Assembly (NCBI GenBank): GCA_947471105.1
Contig: CANIYB010000051.1
Coordinates: forward strand, 1-11,109
Reading direction: 5' to 3'
Length of the DNA stretch: 11,109 nucleotides
From: Cytophagaceae bacterium
Lineage (GTDB): Bacteria > Bacteroidota > Bacteroidia > Cytophagales > Spirosomataceae
Part shown: positions 1 to 6,202 of the stretch, one piece after another
How positions within the stretch are numbered: the first letter of the stretch is position 1
Layout of the letters: each line of letters starts with the position of its first letter
The notes under the pieces: generated by a model
The model's input: only the letters and a program-made list of their open reading frames with translations
What the model was told of the DNA's origin: nothing
The model's database searches: none
Program-made: the position numbers and the translations under genes

Positions 1-306
1 AAATAATTCCATGTTTTCTTCGGCAATTAATTTACGTTGCACAAATTCCTCCATCATGGAAGCATGGTAGTTCCATTTATTTTCGTTTAACTCGTTGACG
101 CCAATTAACTTTTGACCTATTTCGATGGGCCTTTGGGAAGTTACAAAAATGGGAAAATCTGAAAATCCTCTTTTCTTTACTTGGTATGCGGCCTCTTTTA
201 AAGTATCAGAGACTTTAATGAAATCAGTCGAAATGAGGCCCAAGTATTTACCATTTAAATCGGGTGAATTGGGGGCATTTGAAATGGCAGTATAATCTTC
301 TAGCAT
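1..306 (-). CDS. Hypothetical protein, 3' end cut off by the window edge
   Basis: An open frame of 102 codons runs from an ATG at 306-304 to the window edge with no stop, so the C-terminus is missing. The visible part starts MLEDYTAISN, is soluble, and shows no signal peptide or membrane segment. A stretch near residues 46-57 (RGFSDFPIFVTS) alternates hydrophobic residues like a beta strand. Residues 78-95 (WNYHASMMEEFVQRKLIA) look like an amphipathic helix carrying a WNY motif. I do not recognise a named family and assign no function. It begins 6 nt after the stop of the alanine-dehydrogenase-family gene on the same strand, so it is probably the last visible gene of the SDR-tsaE-ald operon. 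The tight spacing and even codon use make it a credible gene. Confidence 0.75.
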   Translation of the reverse strand, partial: MLEDYTAISNAPNSPDLNGKYLGLISTDFIKVSDTLKEAAYQVKKRGFSDFPIFVTSQRPIEIGQKLIGVNELNENKWNYHASMMEEFVQRKLIAEENMELF

Positions 307-312
307 GGCCGA

Positions 313-1533
313 TTAATTCATTAATAATAGTTGGATGTCTTTAACAGATTTTTTAAATAATTTCCCAATGAAAGGATGGGTAACGTGACCTTTATAGCAA
401 TATACCCCTTTCATGAACGATTTTCCTTGCCAAAGCATCTCTTCAATTCCCCCTGTTTTGCCCGTTTTTAAAACAAAAGAAGTAATTAAATTACTGATGG
501 CAAGACTGGAAGTTTTTGAGACTAAGGAGGGAATATTAGGTACACAATAATGGGTAATTCCGTATTTCTTGATCGTTGGGTTTTTCAAATTCGTCATTTC
601 AGAAGTTTCGAAACAGCCTCCTTGATCGATGCAAACGTCAATAATCAAGGTGCCCTCTTTTAAATTGGCTACCATTTCTTCGGTTACGACGCAAGGGGTA
701 ATTCCAGAATCAGATCTTAATGCGCCAACGATAACCGTCGCCTCTTGTAGGGCTTTGGGTAAATTTTCAGAATCAATGACTTGGGTAATTAATGGGAAGC
801 CTAGGGTGCTTTTTAGCCTTTGTAATTTATATATGTCTTTGTCAAAAACTTGCATTTGAATGCCTGAATGCCATGCGGCTCTGGCAACCTGTTCCGCGAC
901 ATGCCCCGATCCTAAAATAACTAAATTAAAGGGCGGGACTCCTGTGACATTGCCTAATAAAATGCCTGAACCTTCTTTATTGCGTAATAATTCACTTGCG
1001 ATGGGCAATACCAATTGGCCCGCAATTTCAGCCATTATTTTGACGAAAGGGAATTCACCTCCGTTATCTTCAGCCAATTCAAGTCCAATGGCCAGGATTT
1101 TTTTTAGATTTAATTGGTCTATCGCTTCAGAACTTAGCTGATGTTGAGATGCACATGAAATGATGGCATTCCCCATTTTCATTTGGCTAATTTCATCAAG
1201 GGTCGGTGCGTTAATTTTAATAATCAGTGGACATTGCCAAACTTGATTTTGATTTTCGGTTACAAAGGCACCGGCTAAAAGATAATCGGCGTCATTAAAT
1301 CCAGCACGCTCACCGGCTGATTTTTCCACACACACGTCATGGCCGTTGGCAATGAGTAGTTGGGCCGCTTGGGGACTCAATGCAACTCGATTTTCATCCT
1401 TAGAAGCTTCCTTCGGAATGCCAATTTGAATGGATTTTGCATTTTTTTTGGTCCAATTCATGGCCTCCATCGTCATGATTCCTTGTTGGGCCAATATATC
1501 CTGAAAGGGTGTATTTTCTGTCATCATTGCCAA
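313..1533 (-). CDS. ald: Alanine dehydrogenase / PNT-family NAD(P)-dependent oxidoreductase
   Basis: The family's classical member converts L-alanine and NAD+ reversibly to pyruvate, ammonia and NADH in the cytosol. The AlaDH/PNT N-terminal domain starts near residue 36 (IGIPKEASKDENRVALSP), and R49 matches the substrate-binding arginine of characterised enzymes. A Rossmann segment follows at about 203-231 (LVILGSGHVAEQVARAA), then the family hallmark IIDVCIDQGGCFETS (297-311) and HYCVPNIPSLVSKTSS (328-343). At 406 residues it is longer than the usual ~370, because of an N-terminal extension of about 35 residues. Its equivalent of the KVKEP motif reads KINAP (106-110), so the second lysine is replaced by N108, and the usual catalytic histidine is not clearly aligned. 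Alanine dehydrogenase activity is therefore not certain. The start is ambiguous: ATGs lie at codons 1, 3 and 4, and codon 3 (1527) gives a 4-nt ATGA overlap with the tsaE stop. Confidence 0.85.
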   Translation of the reverse strand: MAMMTENTPFQDILAQQGIMTMEAMNWTKKNAKSIQIGIPKEASKDENRVALSPQAAQLLIANGHDVCVEKSAGERAGFNDADYLLAGAFVTENQNQVWQCPLIIKINAPTLDEISQMKMGNAIISCASQHQLSSEAIDQLNLKKILAIGLELAEDNGGEFPFVKIMAEIAGQLVLPIASELLRNKEGSGILLGNVTGVPPFNLVILGSGHVAEQVARAAWHSGIQMQVFDKDIYKLQRLKSTLGFPLITQVIDSENLPKALQEATVIVGALRSDSGITPCVVTEEMVANLKEGTLIIDVCIDQGGCFETSEMTNLKNPTIKKYGITHYCVPNIPSLVSKTSSLAISNLITSFVLKTGKTGGIEEMLWQGKSFMKGVYCYKGHVTHPFIGKLFKKSVKDIQLLLMN

Positions 1534-1949
1534 TTACATGTCAATTTACGGCTAAATTCAGTCAATTGTATGATCTCAATATTGATATGTGGGATATTCC
1601 ATAAACTTTCAGCTCTTTCTGGCCACTCAATAAAACATAAATGACCTGAATCTAGGTATTCTTCGATGCCAATATCAATGGCCTCATGTACATTTTCTAA
1701 TCGGTATAAATCAAAATGATATATTAGCTCACCAGCTTCTGTTTCATAGGGATTGACCAGCGAGAAGGTAGGACTTTGCACCATCGTTCGCACTTTTTTT
1801 TGTAGGCCAATTTCTTTCACTAATGTGGTTTTACCCGCACCCATTTCTCCTCTAAATAACCAAATTTTCGGCCCATGTTCGATGGCCTCTAAGAGCTTGG
1901 TTACCGCAATAGATATATTTTCAAGCGAATATTCTATTTCAAAAATCAT
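1524..1949 (-). CDS. tsaE: tRNA threonylcarbamoyladenosine biosynthesis ATPase TsaE
   Basis: TsaE is the P-loop ATPase that works with TsaB, TsaD and TsaC to place the t6A modification at position 37 of ANN-decoding tRNAs. The 141-residue protein has the usual length and all family motifs. These are a Walker A motif GEMGAGKT (34-41), the switch-like SPTFSLVNPYE (59-69), HFDLYRLE (78-85) with D80 as the likely Mg-binding acid, and FIEWPERAE (106-114) with the characteristic WPER. Its ATG overlaps the stop of the upstream dehydrogenase by 4 nt (ATGA), and its own stop overlaps the start of the ald-family gene. Translation of the three is probably coupled. From memory, the tsaE-ald order recurs in Cytophagales genomes. 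No link between the two functions is evident. Confidence 0.95.
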   Translation of the reverse strand: MIFEIEYSLENISIAVTKLLEAIEHGPKIWLFRGEMGAGKTTLVKEIGLQKKVRTMVQSPTFSLVNPYETEAGELIYHFDLYRLENVHEAIDIGIEEYLDSGHLCFIEWPERAESLWNIPHINIEIIQLTEFSRKLTCNWQ

Positions 1950-2647
1950 AATTCTATATCACCTAATTGTGGGCGAATTAATATTTCTTCAATGACTGTC
2001 GACGTACTCATCATGTAAGCTGAAAATATGGTGTTCGCTATATCTTCTGCTGGTATAAATCTTGAATCGGGTAAATTAACTCCATCCCATGCGGGCGTTA
2101 GCGTAGCGCCTGGAAGTACCGCTGTAACTTTAATTCCTTGTGTTTTCAATTCTTCCCTTAAGACTTTGGTAAATCCTAATAAGGCAAATTTACTGATGCA
2201 ATAAGATCCCCCAGCGGTATATGCCGTGATAGAAGCAGTCGAGCAGATGGTAAAAATATGTCCAGTGTTAGATTTTTGCATACTTGGTAAAATGGCTTTG
2301 GTCAAATGGTAAGCGCTATATAGGTTGGCCTCAATTTGACTTTCGAGCACGCCATCTTCCTCATTCTGAATTTGGCCTGGCAAAAAATAACCTGCATTGT
2401 TAATGAGGACATCAATCTTGGTTTCTTGATTTAAAATCCATTGAGCAAAATTGGACACCTGTTTTTTATCACTTAAATCCGCCACAAAAGTGTGCAGGAG
2501 CGGATGATTAAACTCATTTTTAAGGCTTTCTAATTTTTCTGCATTCCGGGCACAAGTAAAGACTTGAAATCCGTTTTCTAAAAACTTTTTTACTAAGGCT
2601 TTTCCAATTCCTTGACTTCCCCCACTAATTATGATTGATTTCTTCAT
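1946..2647 (-). CDS. Short-chain dehydrogenase/reductase (classical SDR)
   Basis: This is a cytosolic NAD(P)(H)-dependent oxidoreductase of the classical SDR family, substrate unknown. Counting from the ATG at 2647 (233 residues), it shows the nucleotide-binding SGGSQGIG (8-15), an acidic residue after beta-3 (D57 in VADLSD), NNAG (83-86), N108, and the catalytic set S136, Y149 and K153 (YCISK). PG follows at 179-180. R34, directly after beta-2, favours NADP(H) over NAD(H), but this is inference. The frame can be extended four codons to a TTG at 2659. I prefer the ATG because MKKSIIISGG is a normal SDR N-terminus. It is the first gene of the minus-strand operon, divergent from the mlaE-type permease with 32 nt between the two ATG codons. 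Confidence 0.9.
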   Translation of the reverse strand: MKKSIIISGGSQGIGKALVKKFLENGFQVFTCARNAEKLESLKNEFNHPLLHTFVADLSDKKQVSNFAQWILNQETKIDVLINNAGYFLPGQIQNEEDGVLESQIEANLYSAYHLTKAILPSMQKSNTGHIFTICSTASITAYTAGGSYCISKFALLGFTKVLREELKTQGIKVTAVLPGATLTPAWDGVNLPDSRFIPAEDIANTIFSAYMMSTSTVIEEILIRPQLGDIEL

Positions 2648-2655
2648 TATCTTTG
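2648..2655 (+). promoter_or_regulatory. Candidate -7 element for the MlaE-type permease
   Basis: TATCTTTG matches the Bacteroidota -7 consensus TAnnTTTG exactly and lies 24 nt before the preferred ATG at 2680, a reasonable leader length. No TTTG-like -33 element is visible at the expected distance upstream, so the call is weak. Confidence 0.3.
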
Positions 2656-2679
2656 ACAAAATGGTTTAATCTAAAATCC

Positions 2680-3411
2680 ATGTCAAAATTAGGTAAATAT
2701 TTAATCTTCCTAGGCAAGCTGTTCACAAATCCTGAAAAATTTAGGGTTTATTGGCCCTTAATTATGCAGGAGTGCATCGACATTGGAATAAATTCTTTAC
2801 TCATAGTCGCAATCGTTTCATCTTTTTTGGGAGCGGTTACTTGTGTTCAAACGGCTGCCAATATGGACAATCCGTTTGTTCCGCAATACATTATTAGTTT
2901 AATCGTTCGAGATACCACTATTTTAGAGATGGGGCCTACGATTACCTGTGTGGTATTGGCTGGAAAAATTGGTTCTAACATCGCGGGCCAATTAGGCACC
3001 ATGCGAATCACGGAACAAATAGATGCGTTGGAGGTGATGGGAATTAATTCTAGGTCTTATTTGGTGCTTCCAAAAATCATAGCTGCCATGTTGACTTTTC
3101 CAATGTTGGTTACCTTAGCATGTTTTTTATCCATCTATGGAGGTTATTTGGCAGGTTGGTTGACCGGTTCCATTTCTCCTCAAGAATACATTCACGGTCT
3201 TCAATTTCAATTTAAAGGCAATTATATGTTTTTTGCCTTAATCAAATCCGTTGTCTTTTCATTTATAGTGGTGACTATTTCTTCCTTTCAGGGTTTTTAC
3301 ACACAAGGTGGAGCGTACGAAGTGGGAAAGGCAAGTACATCAGCGGTAACTAATTCTTGTATCGCTATTCTAATTGCGGATTATTTATTGGCCCAATTAT
3401 TAATCGGCTAA
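2680..3411 (+). CDS. MlaE/YrbE-type ABC transporter permease
   Basis: This is an inner-membrane permease of the MlaE (YrbE) family, which in Gram-negative bacteria forms complexes with an MlaF ATPase and an MCE protein (MlaD) and moves phospholipids between inner and outer membrane. From the ATG at 2680 the protein has 243 residues. Family hallmarks are LAGKIGSNIAGQLGTMRITE (93-112), continuing to EQIDALEVMG (112-121), which is the coupling-helix region, and GAYEVGKASTSAV (211-223) near the C-terminus. Hydrophobic membrane segments lie at about 36-58, 81-103, 132-162, 184-206 and 224-242. A TTG 15 codons upstream (2635) would extend the frame into the divergent gene and is unlikely. No ATPase or MCE gene follows: the next gene is on the opposite strand and the two stops overlap (3408-3411). 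The partners must be encoded elsewhere. Confidence 0.88.
   Translation: MSKLGKYLIFLGKLFTNPEKFRVYWPLIMQECIDIGINSLLIVAIVSSFLGAVTCVQTAANMDNPFVPQYIISLIVRDTTILEMGPTITCVVLAGKIGSNIAGQLGTMRITEQIDALEVMGINSRSYLVLPKIIAAMLTFPMLVTLACFLSIYGGYLAGWLTGSISPQEYIHGLQFQFKGNYMFFALIKSVVFSFIVVTISSFQGFYTQGGAYEVGKASTSAVTNSCIAILIADYLLAQLLIG
2684..2717 (-). promoter_or_regulatory. Candidate promoter of the SDR-tsaE-ald operon
   Basis: On the minus strand TAATTTTG (2691-2684) matches the Bacteroidota -7 consensus TAnnTTTG. A CTTG with TTG at 2717-2715 lies 23 nt upstream, at the long end of the usual -33/-7 spacing. Transcription would start near 2679, giving a leader of roughly 30 nt before the ATG at 2647. The element lies inside the first codons of the divergent permease gene. 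Motif match only. Confidence 0.35.
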
Positions 3412-4262
3412 ACGCGATCAATACTTACTTCTGTGATCAGTTCGGAGCTAGCTGATCCTCGATAGGAACCAAATACGGGAGTGATTTCTTCTGGCAAGCA
3501 TGAGGCTGCTAAGGGAATGTGATTTCCTGCCACGACTTCATGTTGGGTCGGGTCATAGCCACGCCAACCGCCTCCCGGCAAGTACACTTCTACCCAAGCA
3601 TGTAAATGATGTGTTTGATTCGGGACATCCACCGGAGCGACGCCAACATAATATCCACTGACAAACCGCGTAGCTAAGCCTAGAGCTCTGCACATGGCGG
3701 AAAATAAAACAGCATAATCACGGCACGAGCCTCTCCGATTGACTAGCGTATATTCCGCTGAGTTAGGAGCACCTTCTTCCCTAATTTCATACGCAAATTG
3801 CTTGAAGATGAATTCATTTAATTCGGATAAAAAGGAGGAAGTATTCCATTTGACTTGAGAGGCAATTTGCCTTGCGGTTTGCTCCACCAGGGTGCTTACG
3901 CCTTCTTGGCCTAAATAAGGACTCAGTGTTTTTTGATAGGAATGGGTGTAATTCAAGGGCAATGTTTTACTCTCAAAGGGAAAATACACAAAGTCGAAAG
4001 GATTAAATTCAGTTGTTTCGACCACCGCATTCATTTCAATCTTCAGGAAATCGGTGGGTTCTTTAAAAAACAAGATATTTTGAATGTTTCCTTCTGGATC
4101 TAAGTTTTTAGAAATTTGAACGGGCTTTGGGTTGATATCCAAAGTGAACGAATTGATGGTTAATAACGAACTTTTTCTAGGATGCAAATATAAGACATGT
4201 GGCTCTAGGTTTACAGCTGCGCTATAATGATAGGTAAGCAAGTGCTTGATTTTTGCGATCAT
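3408..4262 (-). CDS. Transglutaminase-like (papain-fold) protein of the Anbu cluster
   Basis: The 284-residue protein has a beta-rich N-terminal region typical of bacterial transglutaminase-like proteins (about 4-100), then a transglutaminase-like core. The catalytic triad is visible: C180 in RRGSCRDYAVLFSAMCRALG, H221 in HHLHAWVEVYLPGG, and D237 in WRGYDPTQ. Such proteins may act as peptidases, amidases or cross-linking enzymes, and the substrate here is unknown. There is no signal peptide or membrane segment, so it is probably cytosolic. Its ATG overlaps the Anbu stop by 4 nt (ATGA), which suggests coupled translation and joint function. Alpha-E, Anbu and transglutaminase genes are known to cluster with circularly permuted ATP-grasp genes, a context proposed to make or modify a peptide. 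The reaction has not been established to my knowledge. Confidence 0.9.
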   Translation of the reverse strand: MIAKIKHLLTYHYSAAVNLEPHVLYLHPRKSSLLTINSFTLDINPKPVQISKNLDPEGNIQNILFFKEPTDFLKIEMNAVVETTEFNPFDFVYFPFESKTLPLNYTHSYQKTLSPYLGQEGVSTLVEQTARQIASQVKWNTSSFLSELNEFIFKQFAYEIREEGAPNSAEYTLVNRRGSCRDYAVLFSAMCRALGLATRFVSGYYVGVAPVDVPNQTHHLHAWVEVYLPGGGWRGYDPTQHEVVAGNHIPLAASCLPEEITPVFGSYRGSASSELITEVSIDRV

Positions 4263-4996
4263 TTAGAAGAAGGGCTAGGCACAGAAATTAAATTTTTCAT
4301 CCATTCTTCATCTATGCTTTCTAATGAATTTCTTAATGCGATATTCCACTCATCCGAAATTTTTTGCATGTCTTCTTTGTATAAACGCACCTCTTTTGCT
4401 TTAAAGCTGTTTTTTTCATACACGACCACATCTATGGGATAATCCACATCGTTGGTACTCACCTGAGTCGCATCAAACGAAAGAAAACCCATTTTTAACG
4501 CATCTTTTAAAGAAGTGTCATGGTTCAGATTTCTATTTAAAAGGGGCTTTCCATAATTTGAATTGCCAATAATCTGGTATTTTAATCCATCATTTATTTC
4601 AATCCAATTCCCCTCAGGAAATATTAAAAATAGCTTATGTGTTGTGTCTTTTGGCATTTGGCCACCCACAATGGCATGAAGATTAAATTGATATCCTTCT
4701 TTTTCTAACGTTTCTCGGTCCTCAGTGGCCACTTTTTTTAACATTTGACCGAAGGCAGTGGCCGCCTCATGCATGTAATTATAGGCGGCTTCTTGTTCTT
4801 CTACTGTTTGATTAAAGTAAATAACAGCTTTGTCTCGAACAGACCTTAGGCCAGCGGTCATGATGAAAAGGCTATGATCTTTAATTTCATGAATCGAGAT
4901 TTTTTTATTCGAATACATCTCATTTCCGGCCGTGATTCTGGTGTCGGCAATGGCGATTATACCTTCTTTAACTGTTATACCTAAGCAATATGTCAT
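4259..4996 (-). CDS. Anbu-type proteasome-like peptidase (20S beta-fold, Ntn hydrolase)
   Basis: This is an Anbu (ancestral beta-subunit) family member, a bacterial relative of proteasome beta subunits and HslV. The frame extends upstream to a TTG at 5023, but the ATG at 4996 is much better. It gives the family N-terminus MTYCLGI, in which removal of Met exposes the nucleophile Thr1 without a propeptide. Counting from Thr1, D17 (AIAD17TR) matches the proteasomal catalytic aspartate, and K30/K31 lie near the position of the catalytic lysine. Other family-like stretches are MTAGLRSV and, near the C-terminus, LSFDATQVSTNDVDYPIDVVV. At 245 residues it has normal Anbu length. Characterised Anbu proteins form open helical or ring-like assemblies without a dedicated unfoldase and show little proteolytic activity. 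It sits 55 nt after the alpha-E gene, with a near-palindrome in that gap, and overlaps the transglutaminase-like gene. Confidence 0.9.
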   Translation of the reverse strand: MTYCLGITVKEGIIAIADTRITAGNEMYSNKKISIHEIKDHSLFIMTAGLRSVRDKAVIYFNQTVEEQEAAYNYMHEAATAFGQMLKKVATEDRETLEKEGYQFNLHAIVGGQMPKDTTHKLFLIFPEGNWIEINDGLKYQIIGNSNYGKPLLNRNLNHDTSLKDALKMGFLSFDATQVSTNDVDYPIDVVVYEKNSFKAKEVRLYKEDMQKISDEWNIALRNSLESIDEEWMKNLISVPSPSSK

Positions 4997-5008
4997 ATAT
5001 GGGAATGG

Positions 5009-5030
5009 CGTAATTTTGCGCAATATTACG
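5009..5030. promoter_or_regulatory. 22-nt near-palindrome upstream of the Anbu start
   Basis: The site has perfect 6-nt arms, CGTAAT and ATTACG, around a self-complementary centre TTGCGCAA. A single mismatched position on each side separates arm and centre, so 20 of 22 bases obey the dyad. It lies in the 55-nt gap between the alpha-E stop and the Anbu ATG and ends 12 nt before that ATG. As DNA it looks like a two-fold symmetric protein-binding site. As mRNA it can form a 6-bp stem with a partly paired loop close to the ribosome-binding region. No T-run follows it on the minus strand, so it is not a classical terminator for the alpha-E gene. Function is inferred only. Confidence 0.5.
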
Positions 5031-5051
5031 ATTTTTATTTAGAAGCCTATG

Positions 5052-6014
5052 TTAACTTACGGGCTTAATGTCAAAATAAGTATTAAATACGGTTTGGCCT
5101 ATTTCATTGTTCTTCGATTGGAAATCATCCAAAAATTGGTGCAGTCCTGTTTTTAAAATATCGTCAATTTCAGTAAACTCAATTTCTGATAAAAGTTTTG
5201 ATATTTTCTTTTCGGCTGCATTTGAATACCCGTGATCAAATGAGGTTCCCGATATGGCATAAAGTGATAATTCCGCCTCTTGAAGACAATGCACTACGGA
5301 CCTGGGAAAGCTTTTGTCCAGAATTAAAAATTCGACGATATGAGTAGGACTAATCACCTTGTATTGTTGGCGAAACATATTATAAGCTGAAACTGATTTT
5401 AGAACGGCCGACCATAATAAAAGGTCCAAGGGTGATCCTATCGCGTCAATATCGGGAAGTAGGGTAAAGTATTTTACATCTAAAAAACGCGTGGTTTTGT
5501 CTGCTCGCTCTAATAATTTACCCATTTGTCCAAAATGCCAACCTTCACCTCTTGTGATCGTAGAGTCGACGATCCCGTAAAATAGTTGGCTACCCGATTT
5601 TATTTCCTCTAAAAAACCCTGATAGCGTGAAATTTCCCAATTTTTACTCCCCTCAACTCGATCCTTTACTTTCCAGTAAATTTGATTGACATATTCCCAC
5701 ATTTCTTTTGAAATACTTTCTCGAATGGTCCGCGCATTTTCACGTGCACTGTACAAACACGAAAGGATGGAGTTGGGATTGTCCACGTCAAAGGTCATAA
5801 AATGCAAGACATTTTCACGATTGGCCACGGGATAATGCTCGAAAAAATTGAAGTGGTCAGCAGTAGCGACAATTAAGGGCTCCCATTGTTCGGGTACATT
5901 GGGCGGAAGGTCTAAAGCTAAATTAAAATTAACAGAGATAAAACGTGCGTAATTATCTGCTCGCTCAATGTAACGATTCATCCAATAAATGGAGTTAGCA
6001 ACTCGACTTAGCAT
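5052..6014 (-). CDS. Alpha-E domain protein (DUF403 / COG2307)
   Basis: The 320-residue protein starts with the family signature MLSRVANSIYWMNRYIERAD and carries the other conserved helical motifs: SARENARTIRESIS (89-102) and FGQMGKLLERADKTTRFLDV (161-180). It is almost entirely alpha-helical, with repeated acidic/basic ExxR-type motifs, no signal peptide and no membrane segment, and has the usual family length. The biochemical role is unknown. By genomic context, alpha-E proteins go with circularly permuted ATP-grasp enzymes (COG2308), sometimes fused to them, and are thought to take part in synthesis or modification of a peptide. Here it is the first gene of the cluster, followed by Anbu and the transglutaminase-like gene. 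No ATP-grasp gene stands upstream, where pyrD diverges instead. Confidence 0.92.
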   Translation of the reverse strand: MLSRVANSIYWMNRYIERADNYARFISVNFNLALDLPPNVPEQWEPLIVATADHFNFFEHYPVANRENVLHFMTFDVDNPNSILSCLYSARENARTIRESISKEMWEYVNQIYWKVKDRVEGSKNWEISRYQGFLEEIKSGSQLFYGIVDSTITRGEGWHFGQMGKLLERADKTTRFLDVKYFTLLPDIDAIGSPLDLLLWSAVLKSVSAYNMFRQQYKVISPTHIVEFLILDKSFPRSVVHCLQEAELSLYAISGTSFDHGYSNAAEKKISKLLSEIEFTEIDDILKTGLHQFLDDFQSKNNEIGQTVFNTYFDIKPVS

Positions 6015-6202
6015 AGGCTTTAAATTTTATTAAATGCTTGATTATCCGATGGATGCTTAAAATTATTATTTTTTTTGAGACTTTCATCAAGCAATGAATT
6101 TATTTAAATATACTCTATTAAATCTACATTTTATCCTTGTTTTATTCCCATAAATATGGTCAAATGTTGTATTTTTACTTTGATTTATTTTTTAAGGAAT
6201 TT
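6015..6202. promoter_or_regulatory. Divergent intergenic region between the Anbu cluster and pyrD
   Basis: This 188-nt A/T-rich region is the longest non-coding stretch in the window and must hold promoters for both directions. For the minus strand, a near-match to the -7 consensus (TAATTTTA, 6065-6058) with CTTG 22 nt upstream (6091-6088) could serve the alpha-E gene. For pyrD the best I see is TACATTTT (6125-6132), which is weak. An 8-nt inverted repeat, TGCTTGAT (6035-6042) and ATCAAGCA (6086-6093), brackets the minus-strand candidate and could be an operator. Such short arms can also arise by chance. No ORF or RNA gene is evident. Confidence 0.4.
6194..6198 (+). promoter_or_regulatory. 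Shine-Dalgarno-like site that supports the pyrD start
   Basis: AAGGA ends 4 nt before the ATG at 6203. Most other genes here lack a purine-rich site, as is common in Bacteroidota. It supports this ATG over the upstream TTG at 6137. Confidence 0.5.

Noticed and set aside
629..1141. Plus-strand open frames opposite the alanine-dehydrogenase-family gene
   Set aside because: They are antisense shadows with no family resemblance. The minus-strand reading has clear AlaDH/PNT motifs.
5009..5042. Palindrome plus following T-rich stretch as a plus-strand intrinsic terminator
   Set aside because: Read on the plus strand the dyad is followed by ATTTTTATTT, but no plus-strand gene lies upstream to be terminated, and the stem has few G-C pairs.
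6137..6202. N-terminal extension of pyrD from a TTG start
   Set aside because: The 22 added residues do not resemble class 2 enzymes. The ATG at 6203 has an AAGGA site and gives the standard N-terminus.
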